64,000 bases of DNA from Terriglobales bacterium (lineage in GTDB: Bacteria; Acidobacteriota; Terriglobia; Terriglobales; Acidobacteriaceae), in NCBI GenBank assembly GCA_035561515.1, contig DATMXP010000046.1, positions 1 through 64,000 on the forward strand, given 5' to 3'. Of the stretch, positions 7,985 to 16,340 are shown piece by piece. The notes below the pieces were generated by a model that saw nothing but the letters and a program-made list of their open reading frames with translations, did no database searches and was not told the origin of the DNA. Made by a program: the position numbers and the translations under genes. Every line of letters begins with the position of its first letter. Position 1 is the stretch's first letter.

Positions 7985-8095
7985 ATCTGGCCTGGTGGTT
8001 ACCTTTGCGCTCTTGATCTGGATGTTATTTAGAATCAGCAACTTGCATGGGAGCTATTGGCGACTTCCACAGTTACCTCAAGCGCGAAAGGGAAG

Positions 8096-8116
8096 ATGTG
8101 CAAATTCATTGCACAT
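8096..8116. promoter_or_regulatory. Palindrome upstream of the PEP-CTERM 2 promoter
   Basis: ATGTGCAA-N5-TTGCACAT is a perfect 8-bp inverted repeat about 115 bp upstream of the -24 element at 7969-7984, a usual distance for a sigma-54 activator site. It is not the same as the GAAA-N4-TTTC palindromes elsewhere in the window. Because it also lies 31 bp after the exosortase stop, a weak terminator is the alternative reading. Confidence 0.4.
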
Positions 8117-8146
8117 TGGGGAAGGAATTCTCTCTTCCTGAAGTGA

Positions 8147-9697
8147 TTAGCGAAATGACTGAGAAAGCTGATCCGCGAAGTCGAAATGCTGCACGAAATC
8201 TTGAAGAATTGTGCGGGCTTCTGCCGGATCCGCGACGTAGTCCGCCGATATCGCGACAACAGCGGAGGCCGGGAACTTTGCGGTTAGGCGGGCTTTCGCC
8301 TGCAGTGCCTTAACCTGGTATGGGCTGGAGGTAAATTCACCGTTAACCCAGTACCATGTCCAATAAACGCGTTGTCCAACAGTATCCGGTGGTGTAATGA
8401 GTTCGATCAACTGGGTCTGTTTTCCATCGATTTCCGCCAGCCGCGTGCCCTTTGAGGCTGCACTCCACTGCGACGCGAGCAAATGCTTTCCTGATGAATT
8501 CAAGTCGATACCGTTGCCACCAACGCTGTAGAAGGCGAAATACAGGCGTACTCGCTTTTGAGAGTTGCTGTAGGCAACGCTCTGAGTAAAGCTCGCGGTG
8601 TTTGATTCGGAGATCCAGGAGGCCGGGCTAAACGGCTCCGCCTGCCAAGGGCTTTTTATCGTCGGCACCGTCGTGCCGGCACGAATCGGTGCGATACGGT
8701 GAGAGACCCAGTACGACGCGGTGGCAGGAACCGCGCTGATCAAGAGCGCGGTGACCGCAACTATCGCCAATGTCTTCGACGAAAGCGGCGCGATGGATGC
8801 ATCGACTGCGGCAAACTCGAGCCGTTCCGGTTCCGTCTCGCGCCAACGAAATCCGATCGAGAACAATACGAGGGTAACAAGCGAGAAGAAGATCCATCCG
8901 TAGATCAGATGATCCACGCCCACGGCGATTCGGTTATCGGAGATGTAGCCGAGCGCCACAATACCGTAAGCGCGGATGGCGTTCGCAGCGATTGGAAATA
9001 CCACTGCGAGCACCATGAATATGATTCTTCGCTTCGTGGATCGATAGACCAGATGTGCGAACACGAGTCCCAGAACGAAGGACGAAAGCAGGTAACGCGC
9101 GCCGGCACAAGCTTCCGCAACTTCCCAGACACCGTTTGGAACAAGAATGAAGTGCCCTTCCATCACGACAGGAATACCGCTCCAGGTGAGGAGTTTCAGC
9201 GTCGCGATGGCGGTAAAGTCCTGCAGCGGCGGAATCACACTTTCGCCAAAAGGAACCGCAAAAACCAGGAAAGCCAATGGGAAGCGATAGGCACGGACAG
9301 CGGCGGTTCCGAAAACGGCCCATGCAAGCGCCATCACAGTCCCAACGAATGCCATCTGCTGAAGTATGCGAACGTTGCCAAGATCGCCAGCGAACCAAAC
9401 AACCCCGAAGAGTGGCAACAAACAGAGGGCAAGCAATTCAGGCCTGGGGAGAATCGCCCGGGCACGGTTCTTCCCTGTCCAAATGAGGTACAGAGAAATT
9501 GGAACTATCAAATAGCAGTGGGAGTACTCTGCACTATCCCAGGTGGCGACAAGCTGACTGACGGTCTGCCAATAGATAACGATGAGACCGCACAGGGCTA
9601 CGGTGAAAACGATGATGGCGCGCTTCCATTCAGCCGACCAATCAGCGGAAAGAGCATTGCGATTTGTAACATCCGATACGGTTTGTGTGATTTCCAT
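8147..9697 (-). CDS. xrtA: Exosortase A fused to an EpsI domain
   Basis: This 516-residue polytopic inner-membrane cysteine protease/transpeptidase recognises PEP-CTERM signals. The first ~290 residues hold about eight membrane helices with the catalytic triad: C197 (AEACAGARYLLSS), R242 (NAIRAYG) and H263 (GVDHLIYGWIFF). After a linker at about 290 and one more helix, the C-terminal ~190 residues form a periplasmic EpsI-type (DUF3485) domain. ATG 9697 follows the preceding glycosyltransferase stop by 7 bp, so the two are translationally linked. An upstream in-frame extension would lie inside that glycosyltransferase. It is the last gene of the XrtA operon and lies next to two PEP-CTERM genes, its likely substrates. 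Confidence 0.94.
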   Translation of the reverse strand: MEITQTVSDVTNRNALSADWSAEWKRAIIVFTVALCGLIVIYWQTVSQLVATWDSAEYSHCYLIVPISLYLIWTGKNRARAILPRPELLALCLLPLFGVVWFAGDLGNVRILQQMAFVGTVMALAWAVFGTAAVRAYRFPLAFLVFAVPFGESVIPPLQDFTAIATLKLLTWSGIPVVMEGHFILVPNGVWEVAEACAGARYLLSSFVLGLVFAHLVYRSTKRRIIFMVLAVVFPIAANAIRAYGIVALGYISDNRIAVGVDHLIYGWIFFSLVTLVLFSIGFRWRETEPERLEFAAVDASIAPLSSKTLAIVAVTALLISAVPATASYWVSHRIAPIRAGTTVPTIKSPWQAEPFSPASWISESNTASFTQSVAYSNSQKRVRLYFAFYSVGGNGIDLNSSGKHLLASQWSAASKGTRLAEIDGKQTQLIELITPPDTVGQRVYWTWYWVNGEFTSSPYQVKALQAKARLTAKFPASAVVAISADYVADPAEARTILQDFVQHFDFADQLSQSFR

Positions 9698-9704
9698 ACC
9701 GAGC

Positions 9705-11006
9705 CTAGTGCGAAGCTCCAACTGCCGCATCCGAATGCGTGACGCGATCGGATGCTTTGTGAACCATGTCGCCGAACTTGATCTGGTTGAATATTTCTGC
9801 CATACGCTGAGCTTGAGAGCGCCGAGCATACCGTGAGACCAGATTCGGGTCAGGTACCGGGTGACTCAAGCTACGGAGTTTCTGAAAGAAGAGCGGGAAT
9901 TCGCGGGTGATCGCTTCTTCGTCGGCAATATCGACGATGGTGGACCCACCGTTATCGCGCAGTAAAGCCGCGGTGTCTCCGGCGTGATCGGTCAGAGCAA
10001 AGATTGGCTTGCGCAGCCGCAGATACTCATACACCTTCGCCGGAATCTGGTGGTTGCATATCTGCCCTTGGAAGACAAGCAAACCGTCAGCGAGCGCTGC
10101 GTCACGCAGAGATTCGCGATATGGAAGCATCGGCAGAATGCGCACGATGTCGCCGATATCACATTCCTGAATAGCTTTGAGGTAGTAATCCTCCGAACCT
10201 GGTGCCCTCAGTTCGACGCTCAGCTGAGAAGCCGTGATGAAGCCAGTGGATTTCAGCCGCGCAAGAGTTCTGAAGAATGGAAGTGGATCACGCTGGTCCG
10301 GATACAAGACTCCCCCGTGCACGAGTCGCAGGGGACGCGAATCTGCAGCAGGCGCCGACCGTGGAAGGTCCTTGAAATCCTCTTCATCAAATCCGTTAAG
10401 GATGACGACACAACGATTCGGATCAAGGTCAGGATAACGGTCGAGATACATGCGCCGCGTCTGGTCCGCAGTCATGATGATCCTCGACGCGCGCTTTACC
10501 ATTTGGCCCTCAATCCATCGCCACATGCGCCAGACTCTGGGGTCCCGCGGATATCCATCTTCCGTGATGGAGTCACGCAGATCTGAAACCCAGGGCTTGC
10601 CAGTGAGCTTCTGCAATATGACGCCGATCAAAACTGCGGTCGAAGTCGGAAACGTCGTATAGATGAGGTCCAGGTTCTCGGATCGAATCAGCGAGAGCGC
10701 CTTGGGAATCGCACCCAGCACCCACGTTACCGCGCGATCCGGCAAGGCGGTGAAACGAAGGAATCTTCCCTTCCACGCCAGGTGCTTGCGGGAATCGAGA
10801 GCGAAAACGCGATGTATCTCAGTACCCGGTGGGATGTCGGCGAGGCGGCGATCGTCGGTAGCGTCGTACGCGCGTGGATGCGCCGTGAGAACCGAAGGCT
10901 TCCATCCGAACTCCGGCAGGTAACGGCAAAGTTTGAGGGAGCGGAGTTGCCCACTGCTGCCTGCCTGCGGCGGGAAGTGGAATGCCACCATGAGGAATCG
11001 GTTCAT
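9705..11006 (-). CDS. Glycosyltransferase family 4 (group 1)
   Basis: This 433-residue cytoplasmic GT-B enzyme adds a sugar to the lipid-linked repeat unit; donor and acceptor are unknown. The N-terminal acceptor domain begins MNRFLMVAFHFPPQAGSSGQLRSL with the glycine loop usual for family 4. The C-terminal donor domain contains HGGVLYPDQRDPLPF and the region VYEYLRLRKPIFAL, which replaces the more usual ExFGxxxxE. The start ATG overlaps the stop of the decarboxylase gene in an ATGA, so translation is coupled. The tail after about residue 405 is low in complexity. It belongs to the operon ending in the exosortase. Confidence 0.85.
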   Translation of the reverse strand: MNRFLMVAFHFPPQAGSSGQLRSLKLCRYLPEFGWKPSVLTAHPRAYDATDDRRLADIPPGTEIHRVFALDSRKHLAWKGRFLRFTALPDRAVTWVLGAIPKALSLIRSENLDLIYTTFPTSTAVLIGVILQKLTGKPWVSDLRDSITEDGYPRDPRVWRMWRWIEGQMVKRASRIIMTADQTRRMYLDRYPDLDPNRCVVILNGFDEEDFKDLPRSAPAADSRPLRLVHGGVLYPDQRDPLPFFRTLARLKSTGFITASQLSVELRAPGSEDYYLKAIQECDIGDIVRILPMLPYRESLRDAALADGLLVFQGQICNHQIPAKVYEYLRLRKPIFALTDHAGDTAALLRDNGGSTIVDIADEEAITREFPLFFQKLRSLSHPVPDPNLVSRYARRSQAQRMAEIFNQIKFGDMVHKASDRVTHSDAAVGASH

Positions 11007-12328
11007 GCGGTGGCCACCACTTGTTTCTCAATATCGCGGGTGTAGTCTTCAACCGAGCCCCGGCGACGAATCAGTCGATGCTGTCCGTGGTCAACGATCA
11101 CTTCGGCCGGTGCCGGATGGCTAAGAAAATTCAGCGGGCTGGCAGCACGGGCATAGGCGCCAGATTGGAAAACCCCGATCAGGTCGCCGATTGCGACCGG
11201 CGGTAAAGAGACGTTGCGCGCGAGGACGTCGAGCGGCGTGCAAAGCGGTCCGACGACTTCGACTGCGCCCGTCTGTTCCGCATTCACCTTATTCAACACT
11301 GCCACCGGATAGTTCCGCTTGATGGTTTGTCCCAGGTTCCCTGATGCGGCCAAATGGTGATGCATTCCGCCGTCGACGATAACGAACTTCTTTCCCCGCG
11401 ACTCTTTCACGTCAGAGACCTGAGTGATATAGACGCCCGACTCTCCGACAAGAAAGCGCCCGGGCTCAACGACGAAACTTGTACCACGAAAAACGGGATC
11501 CTGCTCAATTTCCCGCATCAGTTCCGAAATTCCGGAACTGACAGCAGACAGATCAAGTTCGTTGTCGTTAGAAAAATATGGAATGCCCAGTCCCCCACCG
11601 AAGTCGACGGTGGTGAGTTGAATTCCCGTCAGCTCGACAACGCGTCGTGCGATCTCGATTGCCTTGCGGTATTGCGTAATCAGAATGGAGGCGTCGAGGA
11701 TCTGAGTGCCCGTGAACAGGTGAATGCCGTGCAGGGCGAGGCCTGTTTCCCTCATGATCTGCTTGAGCACGGGTTCGAGTTGTTCCTCGTCGATGCCAAA
11801 TGGCGCAGGCTTCCCGCCCATTCGCATGGCGCCGCCCTGCGCCTCTGCCGATGGATTTACGCGTATGGAGACAGGTATAGGGCGACCAAGTTTTGCAGCT
11901 ATCAGACCGAGCCGCCGTACCTCGGTGGCGGACTCGACGTGAATCTCGCCGATGCCAGCTGCAGCCGCAGCCTGAAGTTCGGCTTCGGTCTTGCCGGGGC
12001 CGGCGAAGATGATTTTATGGGCCGGGCAGCCGGCGGATAAAGCCTGATGTAATTCCCCGAGAGACGCAATTTCCAACCCGCAGCCATTCTCAAGGAAGAA
12101 TTTCAGCAGGTGGAGATTGGGGTTCGCCTTAACGGAATAGTGAATACTGAAGCGCGTCCCCAAAGCGGACCTCAGCGCAGTCAGTTTTCTTTGAAGAACG
12201 CTCGTATCGTAGACGAATAGCGGGGTGCCGTAGATCCGCACCAGCTCCGTAACGCCAATGCCTCCGAGCAGAAGCTCGCGATTACGAACGGCAAAATGGC
12301 GCTCAACGATCTCCGCCGCCTTATCCAA
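11003..12328 (-). CDS. PLP-dependent decarboxylase, exosortase A system-associated
   Basis: This 441-residue fold-type III enzyme resembles diaminopimelate/ornithine decarboxylases and belongs to the subfamily regularly found beside xrtA (TIGR03099-like). The PLP lysine is K67 in HYSVKANPN. HLFTGTQ, DFGGGLGIPYF and the catalytic GPLCTPLD complete the active site. The start codon is TTG at 12328, supported by GGAGG seven nt upstream; the stop of the ligase gene directly abuts it. With the adjacent ligase and acyl carrier protein it may build an amine- or amide-containing group for the polymer or a small molecule, but the product is unknown. Confidence 0.88.
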   Translation of the reverse strand: MDKAAEIVERHFAVRNRELLLGGIGVTELVRIYGTPLFVYDTSVLQRKLTALRSALGTRFSIHYSVKANPNLHLLKFFLENGCGLEIASLGELHQALSAGCPAHKIIFAGPGKTEAELQAAAAAGIGEIHVESATEVRRLGLIAAKLGRPIPVSIRVNPSAEAQGGAMRMGGKPAPFGIDEEQLEPVLKQIMRETGLALHGIHLFTGTQILDASILITQYRKAIEIARRVVELTGIQLTTVDFGGGLGIPYFSNDNELDLSAVSSGISELMREIEQDPVFRGTSFVVEPGRFLVGESGVYITQVSDVKESRGKKFVIVDGGMHHHLAASGNLGQTIKRNYPVAVLNKVNAEQTGAVEVVGPLCTPLDVLARNVSLPPVAIGDLIGVFQSGAYARAASPLNFLSHPAPAEVIVDHGQHRLIRRRGSVEDYTRDIEKQVVATA

Positions 12329-13909
12329 TCAATTGCCTCCGGAGGCAGCTCTCGCTCGCAGGGAAGGATAGTCCACCTTGCCACTGGTCGTCTTGGGAAG
12401 TTCCGAGAGCACTTCAACGTACTTTGGAACCATGTAATGCGGGACTTTCTCGCCGCAGAACTTCAATAACTTCTCCACGTCGACGGCTTCGCCATCGCGA
12501 GCGACCACATACGCTTTCACAGCCTGGCCAAGCATTTCGTCCGGTACACCGATGACAGCAGCATGCCTGATGTATCCGCTCTGGAACAGTACCTCTTCGA
12601 CTTCGGTCGGACTGATGCGATAGCCAGAAGACTTGATCTGCGTATCGCGGCGCGAAACGTAGTAGAGGAAGCCGTCCTCGTCCATCTTCACCAAGTCGCC
12701 GGAGTAACAGACGATTTCCTGCTCGCCAAGCTCAGGTGGAAGCAGCGGATTGGGTTTCAGCACCTTGGCAGTGGCTTCCGGATTATTCCAGTAGCCCATG
12801 GAAACCGTCGGTCCGCGATGCACGAGTTCCCCGATTTCTCCCGGTTTGCAGAGTTGGCCATGTTCGTTGATGACCATCATTTCGCAATCCGGAATAGCTT
12901 TACCCATCGAAGTCGGCCGCTTGTCCAATTCCGATGGAGGCAGGAACGTGGAACGGAATGCTTCAGTCAAGCCGTACATCAGGAAAACTTTAGTAGTCGG
13001 CAGGGCCGCACGAAGCTGCGCGAGAACGTTTTGCGGCATTGCGCCGCCGGTATTCGTAATGTAGCGCAGGTGCGGGAACTTGTTCTTCGCGAGTCCGGAA
13101 TTCGGTTGTGCCAACAAACTCCAGACCGTGGGAACGCCGGCAAGCCCGGTGATGTTTTCTTTCAACAACGCGTTGACAATCTCGCGAGCGAAAATGAATT
13201 TGATGAGAACGATGGTCGCGCCCTGCTGGAACGCGGTGGTCAACTGGTTCATGCCCGCATCGAAGCTGAACGGGAGTACCGCCAGAATGCGCTCATTGTC
13301 GGTGATGTCCAGGTACGTGGAGACGATCGTCGCACCGGCCATGACATTCGCATGGCTGAGCATTACGCCCTTCGGCTTTCCGGTCGATCCTGAGGTATAG
13401 AGGATGGCAGCGAGGTCTTTTGAAATACACCAGTCCTGCCAAGGGCTCTGCGCGGGAGCCTGTACGGCTTTATCAAAGTCGTGAATCTGAAGTGAAATTT
13501 CAGGTAGCTCCCCTTCCCCGGTAACGAGAGCGACCTTCAGAGTGGGGATCTGGTTCAGCACCGGTGCTAAGGAGGCCAGCTTCGCACGGGTCGTGATCAG
13601 CATGGTCATACCGCAATCACGTGCGATGTGAGCTACCTGCTCGGGGAAAAGCTGGTGGTTGATCGGCACATAGGCTCCGCCCGCCTGCGAGATACCGAAG
13701 ATCGAGACCACCTGCGCGACGCTTGGTTCCGTATAGATACCTATCCTGTCGATGCGTTTGAGCCCAAGTCCGCGCAGCGTTTGCGCGAGACCAGCCGTCA
13801 AGGACGCCACCCGCGAATACGAAAGACGCTGCTCGCCATGCACAATAGCTTCCTTGTCTGGAAACTTCTGTGCAGACGTGCGCAGCATGTGATGTATCAA
13901 AAAATCCAA
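12329..13909 (-). CDS. Acyl-CoA ligase (AMP-forming), exosortase A system-associated
   Basis: This 526-residue adenylate-forming enzyme activates a carboxylic acid as acyl-AMP and probably loads it on the neighbouring acyl carrier protein (TIGR03098-like subfamily of xrtA loci). The P-loop YTSGSTGKPKGVML is at about residues 171-184. MYGLTEAFR and YSGDLVKMD follow, and the hinge and catalytic lysine lie in TTSGKVDYPSL near the C-terminus. It starts with TTG at 13909 behind a GGAGG six nt upstream. There are 27 bp to the acyl carrier protein gene and none to the decarboxylase, so the three form one functional set. Confidence 0.9.
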   Translation of the reverse strand: MDFLIHHMLRTSAQKFPDKEAIVHGEQRLSYSRVASLTAGLAQTLRGLGLKRIDRIGIYTEPSVAQVVSIFGISQAGGAYVPINHQLFPEQVAHIARDCGMTMLITTRAKLASLAPVLNQIPTLKVALVTGEGELPEISLQIHDFDKAVQAPAQSPWQDWCISKDLAAILYTSGSTGKPKGVMLSHANVMAGATIVSTYLDITDNERILAVLPFSFDAGMNQLTTAFQQGATIVLIKFIFAREIVNALLKENITGLAGVPTVWSLLAQPNSGLAKNKFPHLRYITNTGGAMPQNVLAQLRAALPTTKVFLMYGLTEAFRSTFLPPSELDKRPTSMGKAIPDCEMMVINEHGQLCKPGEIGELVHRGPTVSMGYWNNPEATAKVLKPNPLLPPELGEQEIVCYSGDLVKMDEDGFLYYVSRRDTQIKSSGYRISPTEVEEVLFQSGYIRHAAVIGVPDEMLGQAVKAYVVARDGEAVDVEKLLKFCGEKVPHYMVPKYVEVLSELPKTTSGKVDYPSLRARAASGGN

Positions 13910-13936
13910 ATCCTGCCTCCGGCCTTGAAGGGGGCG

Positions 13937-14191
13937 CTAATTGAGTTTGCTTTGAACGAAAGCGGTGATCGTTTGTACCGACTGGAAGTTCTCCGGCAAA
14001 AGCTCGTCATCGGAGATTTCAATGCCAAACTCCGTTTGCAGATACGACACCAGATCCAGCATTCCGAGCGAATCGACCGCACCGCTCTCCAGCAGATTGT
14101 CGTTCGGTCCAAGCTTCAATTTCTTGGCCAACGGAAACTTCTCGGAAATAAACGCGTGAATTCGGTCGCTGTGGCTTTCCACTTGTTGCAT
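13937..14191 (-). CDS. Acyl carrier protein
   Basis: This 84-residue acidic four-helix carrier protein has the phosphopantetheine attachment motif at S41 in VDSLGMLDL. Its size and composition are normal for a stand-alone carrier. It lies directly upstream of the AMP-forming ligase, the usual order in exosortase A loci, and is its probable partner rather than a fatty-acid-synthesis ACP (no fab genes are near). GGGG precedes ATG 14191 by a short spacer. Confidence 0.9.
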   Translation of the reverse strand: MQQVESHSDRIHAFISEKFPLAKKLKLGPNDNLLESGAVDSLGMLDLVSYLQTEFGIEISDDELLPENFQSVQTITAFVQSKLN

Positions 14192-14215
14192 CCATTACCC
14201 CGTTCTTTTACTGAT

Positions 14216-15100
14216 TTAGCTCTCCCGGTCCGCGTCTAAAATCAACCAGTCTCCACTGCCCTGCGAACCCGGATCCAGCACTACAGCCGCACTTGCTTCT
14301 CTCGGCCTGAAGCCTAATTTTGACAACCAGTTACACCATGGGTGAGCTGCGGGAATACAGAAGCTTACCGTACTCTGTCCGGCATGGTGAGCCGTGCGGA
14401 TCACTTTCGTAACCAGCGCCTGGAGCGGTTCGAGAGCTTCGCCGCCGAAGAGATCCACGATGCGCGTAACTGACTGTTCCTGAGCAGTAACTACGTATGC
14501 AAGTAGCTTGCCATTGTGACGTGCCGTCCAGGTAACGAACTCTGCGTACGGGTGCTGCAGGTATCGCCAGCTAAGGTATTCACCGGAACGACGGACACAA
14601 GTTCCCCACCGCGCTCCTGTCCGGGAAGCCAATTCGGTAAACTCGTTGCCGAACGGGCCAGGATGTTTTTCGATGGAAAGGGCTGGGCATTGTTGACGAG
14701 GAAGCGTTAAGCCAATGCCAAAATCGAGGACAGCTGCCACCAAGCCCGACAATACTGAGTTTCCAAGTCGCTCTCGAACGATCTTGCCGGTCCGCAACGG
14801 TCGTGCGTAGCGCGCAACCTGCATCGCGGTTTTCACGCCTATCCTCGTATAAACCGCCTGCATGACATGACTTGGAAGATCGTAGGCGACTGCCCCTGTC
14901 TCGGCGATTCCCTGCATGCATGCCTTTTGAAGTTTCAACGCCGGACCTAATGCACGGTGCTTCGAGCTGATACAGAAGTCTCCCAAAACGTAACCAGTGC
15001 TTACGCCCGCGGGTCCCTGTATATATCGTGGAAAGGCCGCTGCCACACCGATCAGTTGTCCTTCTGAGCTCACGTATTTCCAGACTTTCGCCTCACCCAT
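14216..15100 (-). CDS. GNAT-family protein with missing or non-canonical start
   Basis: At least 294 residues of a GNAT-type acyltransferase, as often found in XrtA clusters. Features include YLSWRYLQHPYAEF at about residues 176-190 and two consecutive GNAT-like halves. The first in-frame ATG (15100) cuts into conserved text: the frame continues upstream with VDRQAIIGLLRQEF and DEKRYEWLYRQGP, the normal N-terminus of this kind of protein. That upstream stretch (15101-15304) has no ATG, GTG or TTG codon and runs back to the TGA of the deacetylase, in the same frame. Translation may start at CTG or ATC, by readthrough, or the sequence may hide a small indel. Confidence 0.75.
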   Translation of the reverse strand: MGEAKVWKYVSSEGQLIGVAAAFPRYIQGPAGVSTGYVLGDFCISSKHRALGPALKLQKACMQGIAETGAVAYDLPSHVMQAVYTRIGVKTAMQVARYARPLRTGKIVRERLGNSVLSGLVAAVLDFGIGLTLPRQQCPALSIEKHPGPFGNEFTELASRTGARWGTCVRRSGEYLSWRYLQHPYAEFVTWTARHNGKLLAYVVTAQEQSVTRIVDLFGGEALEPLQALVTKVIRTAHHAGQSTVSFCIPAAHPWCNWLSKLGFRPREASAAVVLDPGSQGSGDWLILDADRES

Positions 15101-15304
15101 CGGGCCCTGACGGTAGAGCCACTCGTAACGCTTTTCGTCGGCAAAGGGGCCGAATTCCTGACGTAGAAGTCCGATGATCGCTTGGCGGTCGACTTCCAGG
15201 TTAGCGAGCGAGATTGGATCGGTTGTGGTCTGAGGCTTCAGAGTGGCCGCCGCGTTCGAGTATGGGTGGGTTTCTGCGGGATTATATCCAAATTCCTGCC
15301 GGAA

Positions 15305-16204
15305 TCAGGCCGAAAAACTGGCCGCTTTCCCTGCGCTCACAGTAGCCGCTTTTTGCGATACTGGCCGCGAACTCAGAACCAGAGGTTCGACCAGTTGCGC
15401 CATCGGAGCGAATTCAAAATCTTTAAGTAACTGTTTCAGTTTTCTTTGTACACCTTTCAAACCAATGTAATGGCGGATACGCGATGTCAAACCTGCCGAA
15501 ACCCTTGGCTGCTCCGGGTCAAACTCCCAAGGATGCAAATAGGTGCAAAAACTCCGGCTCTGTTCGTTAACCAACTTCAGGGTGTCGCGGGTGAACCAGT
15601 ACGGCAGAAGTCTGAAGTACGCGCCGCCGGCAACCGGCGCCCTCATCCCTGCGAACTCGATCGCCGTCATCGGAAACTCGACAATCGGTCCATGTGCGGT
15701 ATTCACGACAAAAGGCCTCAGTTGTTCATTGGGAACGCCGTAATTGGGATGACTGACCGGGAAAACGCTGGAGTCGTACGCAAAGCCCAACTCAGCAAGC
15801 ACATCGAGTGCCCACCAGGAATCTCGCCGGATGGAGAAGCTCGGGGCACGAAAGCCTAGAATCTGCTGGCCGCAAGCGTCCTCAAGCAACTGCTTTGCCC
15901 GCCCCGAATCCTCGCGAAACTCAGTGGGACTCAGCGTAAACACCTGACGGTGAAGATTACTGTGGCAGGCGACTTCATGACCAGCTTCAGCGATCCGGCG
16001 CACAAGTCCGGGACGCTTTTCTGCCACCCAGCCTAACGTGAAAAACGTGGCCTTAGTGCCCATCTCGCCGAGCATCTCCAGAACGATCTCGGTGGTGCGT
16101 TCGACACGGCTTTCCTTGGTATCCCAGTCGCGGCGATCGATGCTGGCAGCAAATGCGATGACCTGGAAATACTCCTCAACGTCGAATGTAAGGGCGTTTT
16201 TCAT
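15305..16204 (-). CDS. Polysaccharide deacetylase, XrtA-associated (DUF3473 type)
   Basis: This 299-residue NodB-fold enzyme removes N-acetyl groups from polysaccharide or its lipid-linked unit. The N-terminal metal motif is TFDVEEYFQV (residues 6-15), followed by HEVACHSNLH carrying the two metal histidines. RAPSFSI and the C-terminal DUF3473 text TYLHPWEFDPEQPR are typical of the exosortase-associated subfamily (TIGR03006-like). There is no signal peptide. ATG 16204 gives the standard N-terminus MKNALTFDVEEYF; a GTG at 16252 would overlap the predicted sigma-54 promoter. It is the first gene of the operon that ends with xrtA. Its stop is in frame with the GNAT sequence behind it. Confidence 0.92.
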   Translation of the reverse strand: MKNALTFDVEEYFQVIAFAASIDRRDWDTKESRVERTTEIVLEMLGEMGTKATFFTLGWVAEKRPGLVRRIAEAGHEVACHSNLHRQVFTLSPTEFREDSGRAKQLLEDACGQQILGFRAPSFSIRRDSWWALDVLAELGFAYDSSVFPVSHPNYGVPNEQLRPFVVNTAHGPIVEFPMTAIEFAGMRAPVAGGAYFRLLPYWFTRDTLKLVNEQSRSFCTYLHPWEFDPEQPRVSAGLTSRIRHYIGLKGVQRKLKQLLKDFEFAPMAQLVEPLVLSSRPVSQKAATVSAGKAASFSA

Positions 16205-16247
16205 ACTCAAAGCAGCGCGGATAGTGTCCTCCCTTAAGTATCCCACA

Positions 16248-16263
16248 TGCACGCCAGATGCCA
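16248..16263 (-). promoter_or_regulatory. Predicted sigma-54 promoter of the XrtA operon
   Basis: TGGCAT-CTGGC-GTGCA has a perfect -24 half and a one-mismatch -12 half. The predicted start point near 16238 gives a leader of about 34 nt to ATG 16204. A degenerate GGAA-N5-TTCC lies 65-77 bp upstream (16328-16340). Confidence 0.7.
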
Positions 16264-16340
16264 GAATCCGTGGTAACCAGTCGCATTCTGTTTGCTATCT
16301 GCAATAGGCTAGCCCTGCGATAACATCGGAAATCGCTTCC

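Larger units (their letters stand above)
7726..8146. other. Intergenic region between PEP-CTERM gene 2 and the exosortase
   Basis: This 421-bp gap contains the leader hairpin, the sigma-54-type promoter and a palindrome at 8096-8116. No additional gene is supported. No clear intrinsic terminator follows the exosortase stop at 8147. Confidence 0.6.

Noticed and set aside
8699..9742. Plus-strand open frame (347 codons) opposite the exosortase
   Set aside because: Very polar, repeat-free and without motif. It is explained as the antisense of hydrophobic membrane-helix codons.
8147..9829. Exosortase start at 9829
   Set aside because: The extra 44 residues lie within the upstream glycosyltransferase and have no exosortase likeness. 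ATG 9697, just after that gene's stop, is preferred.
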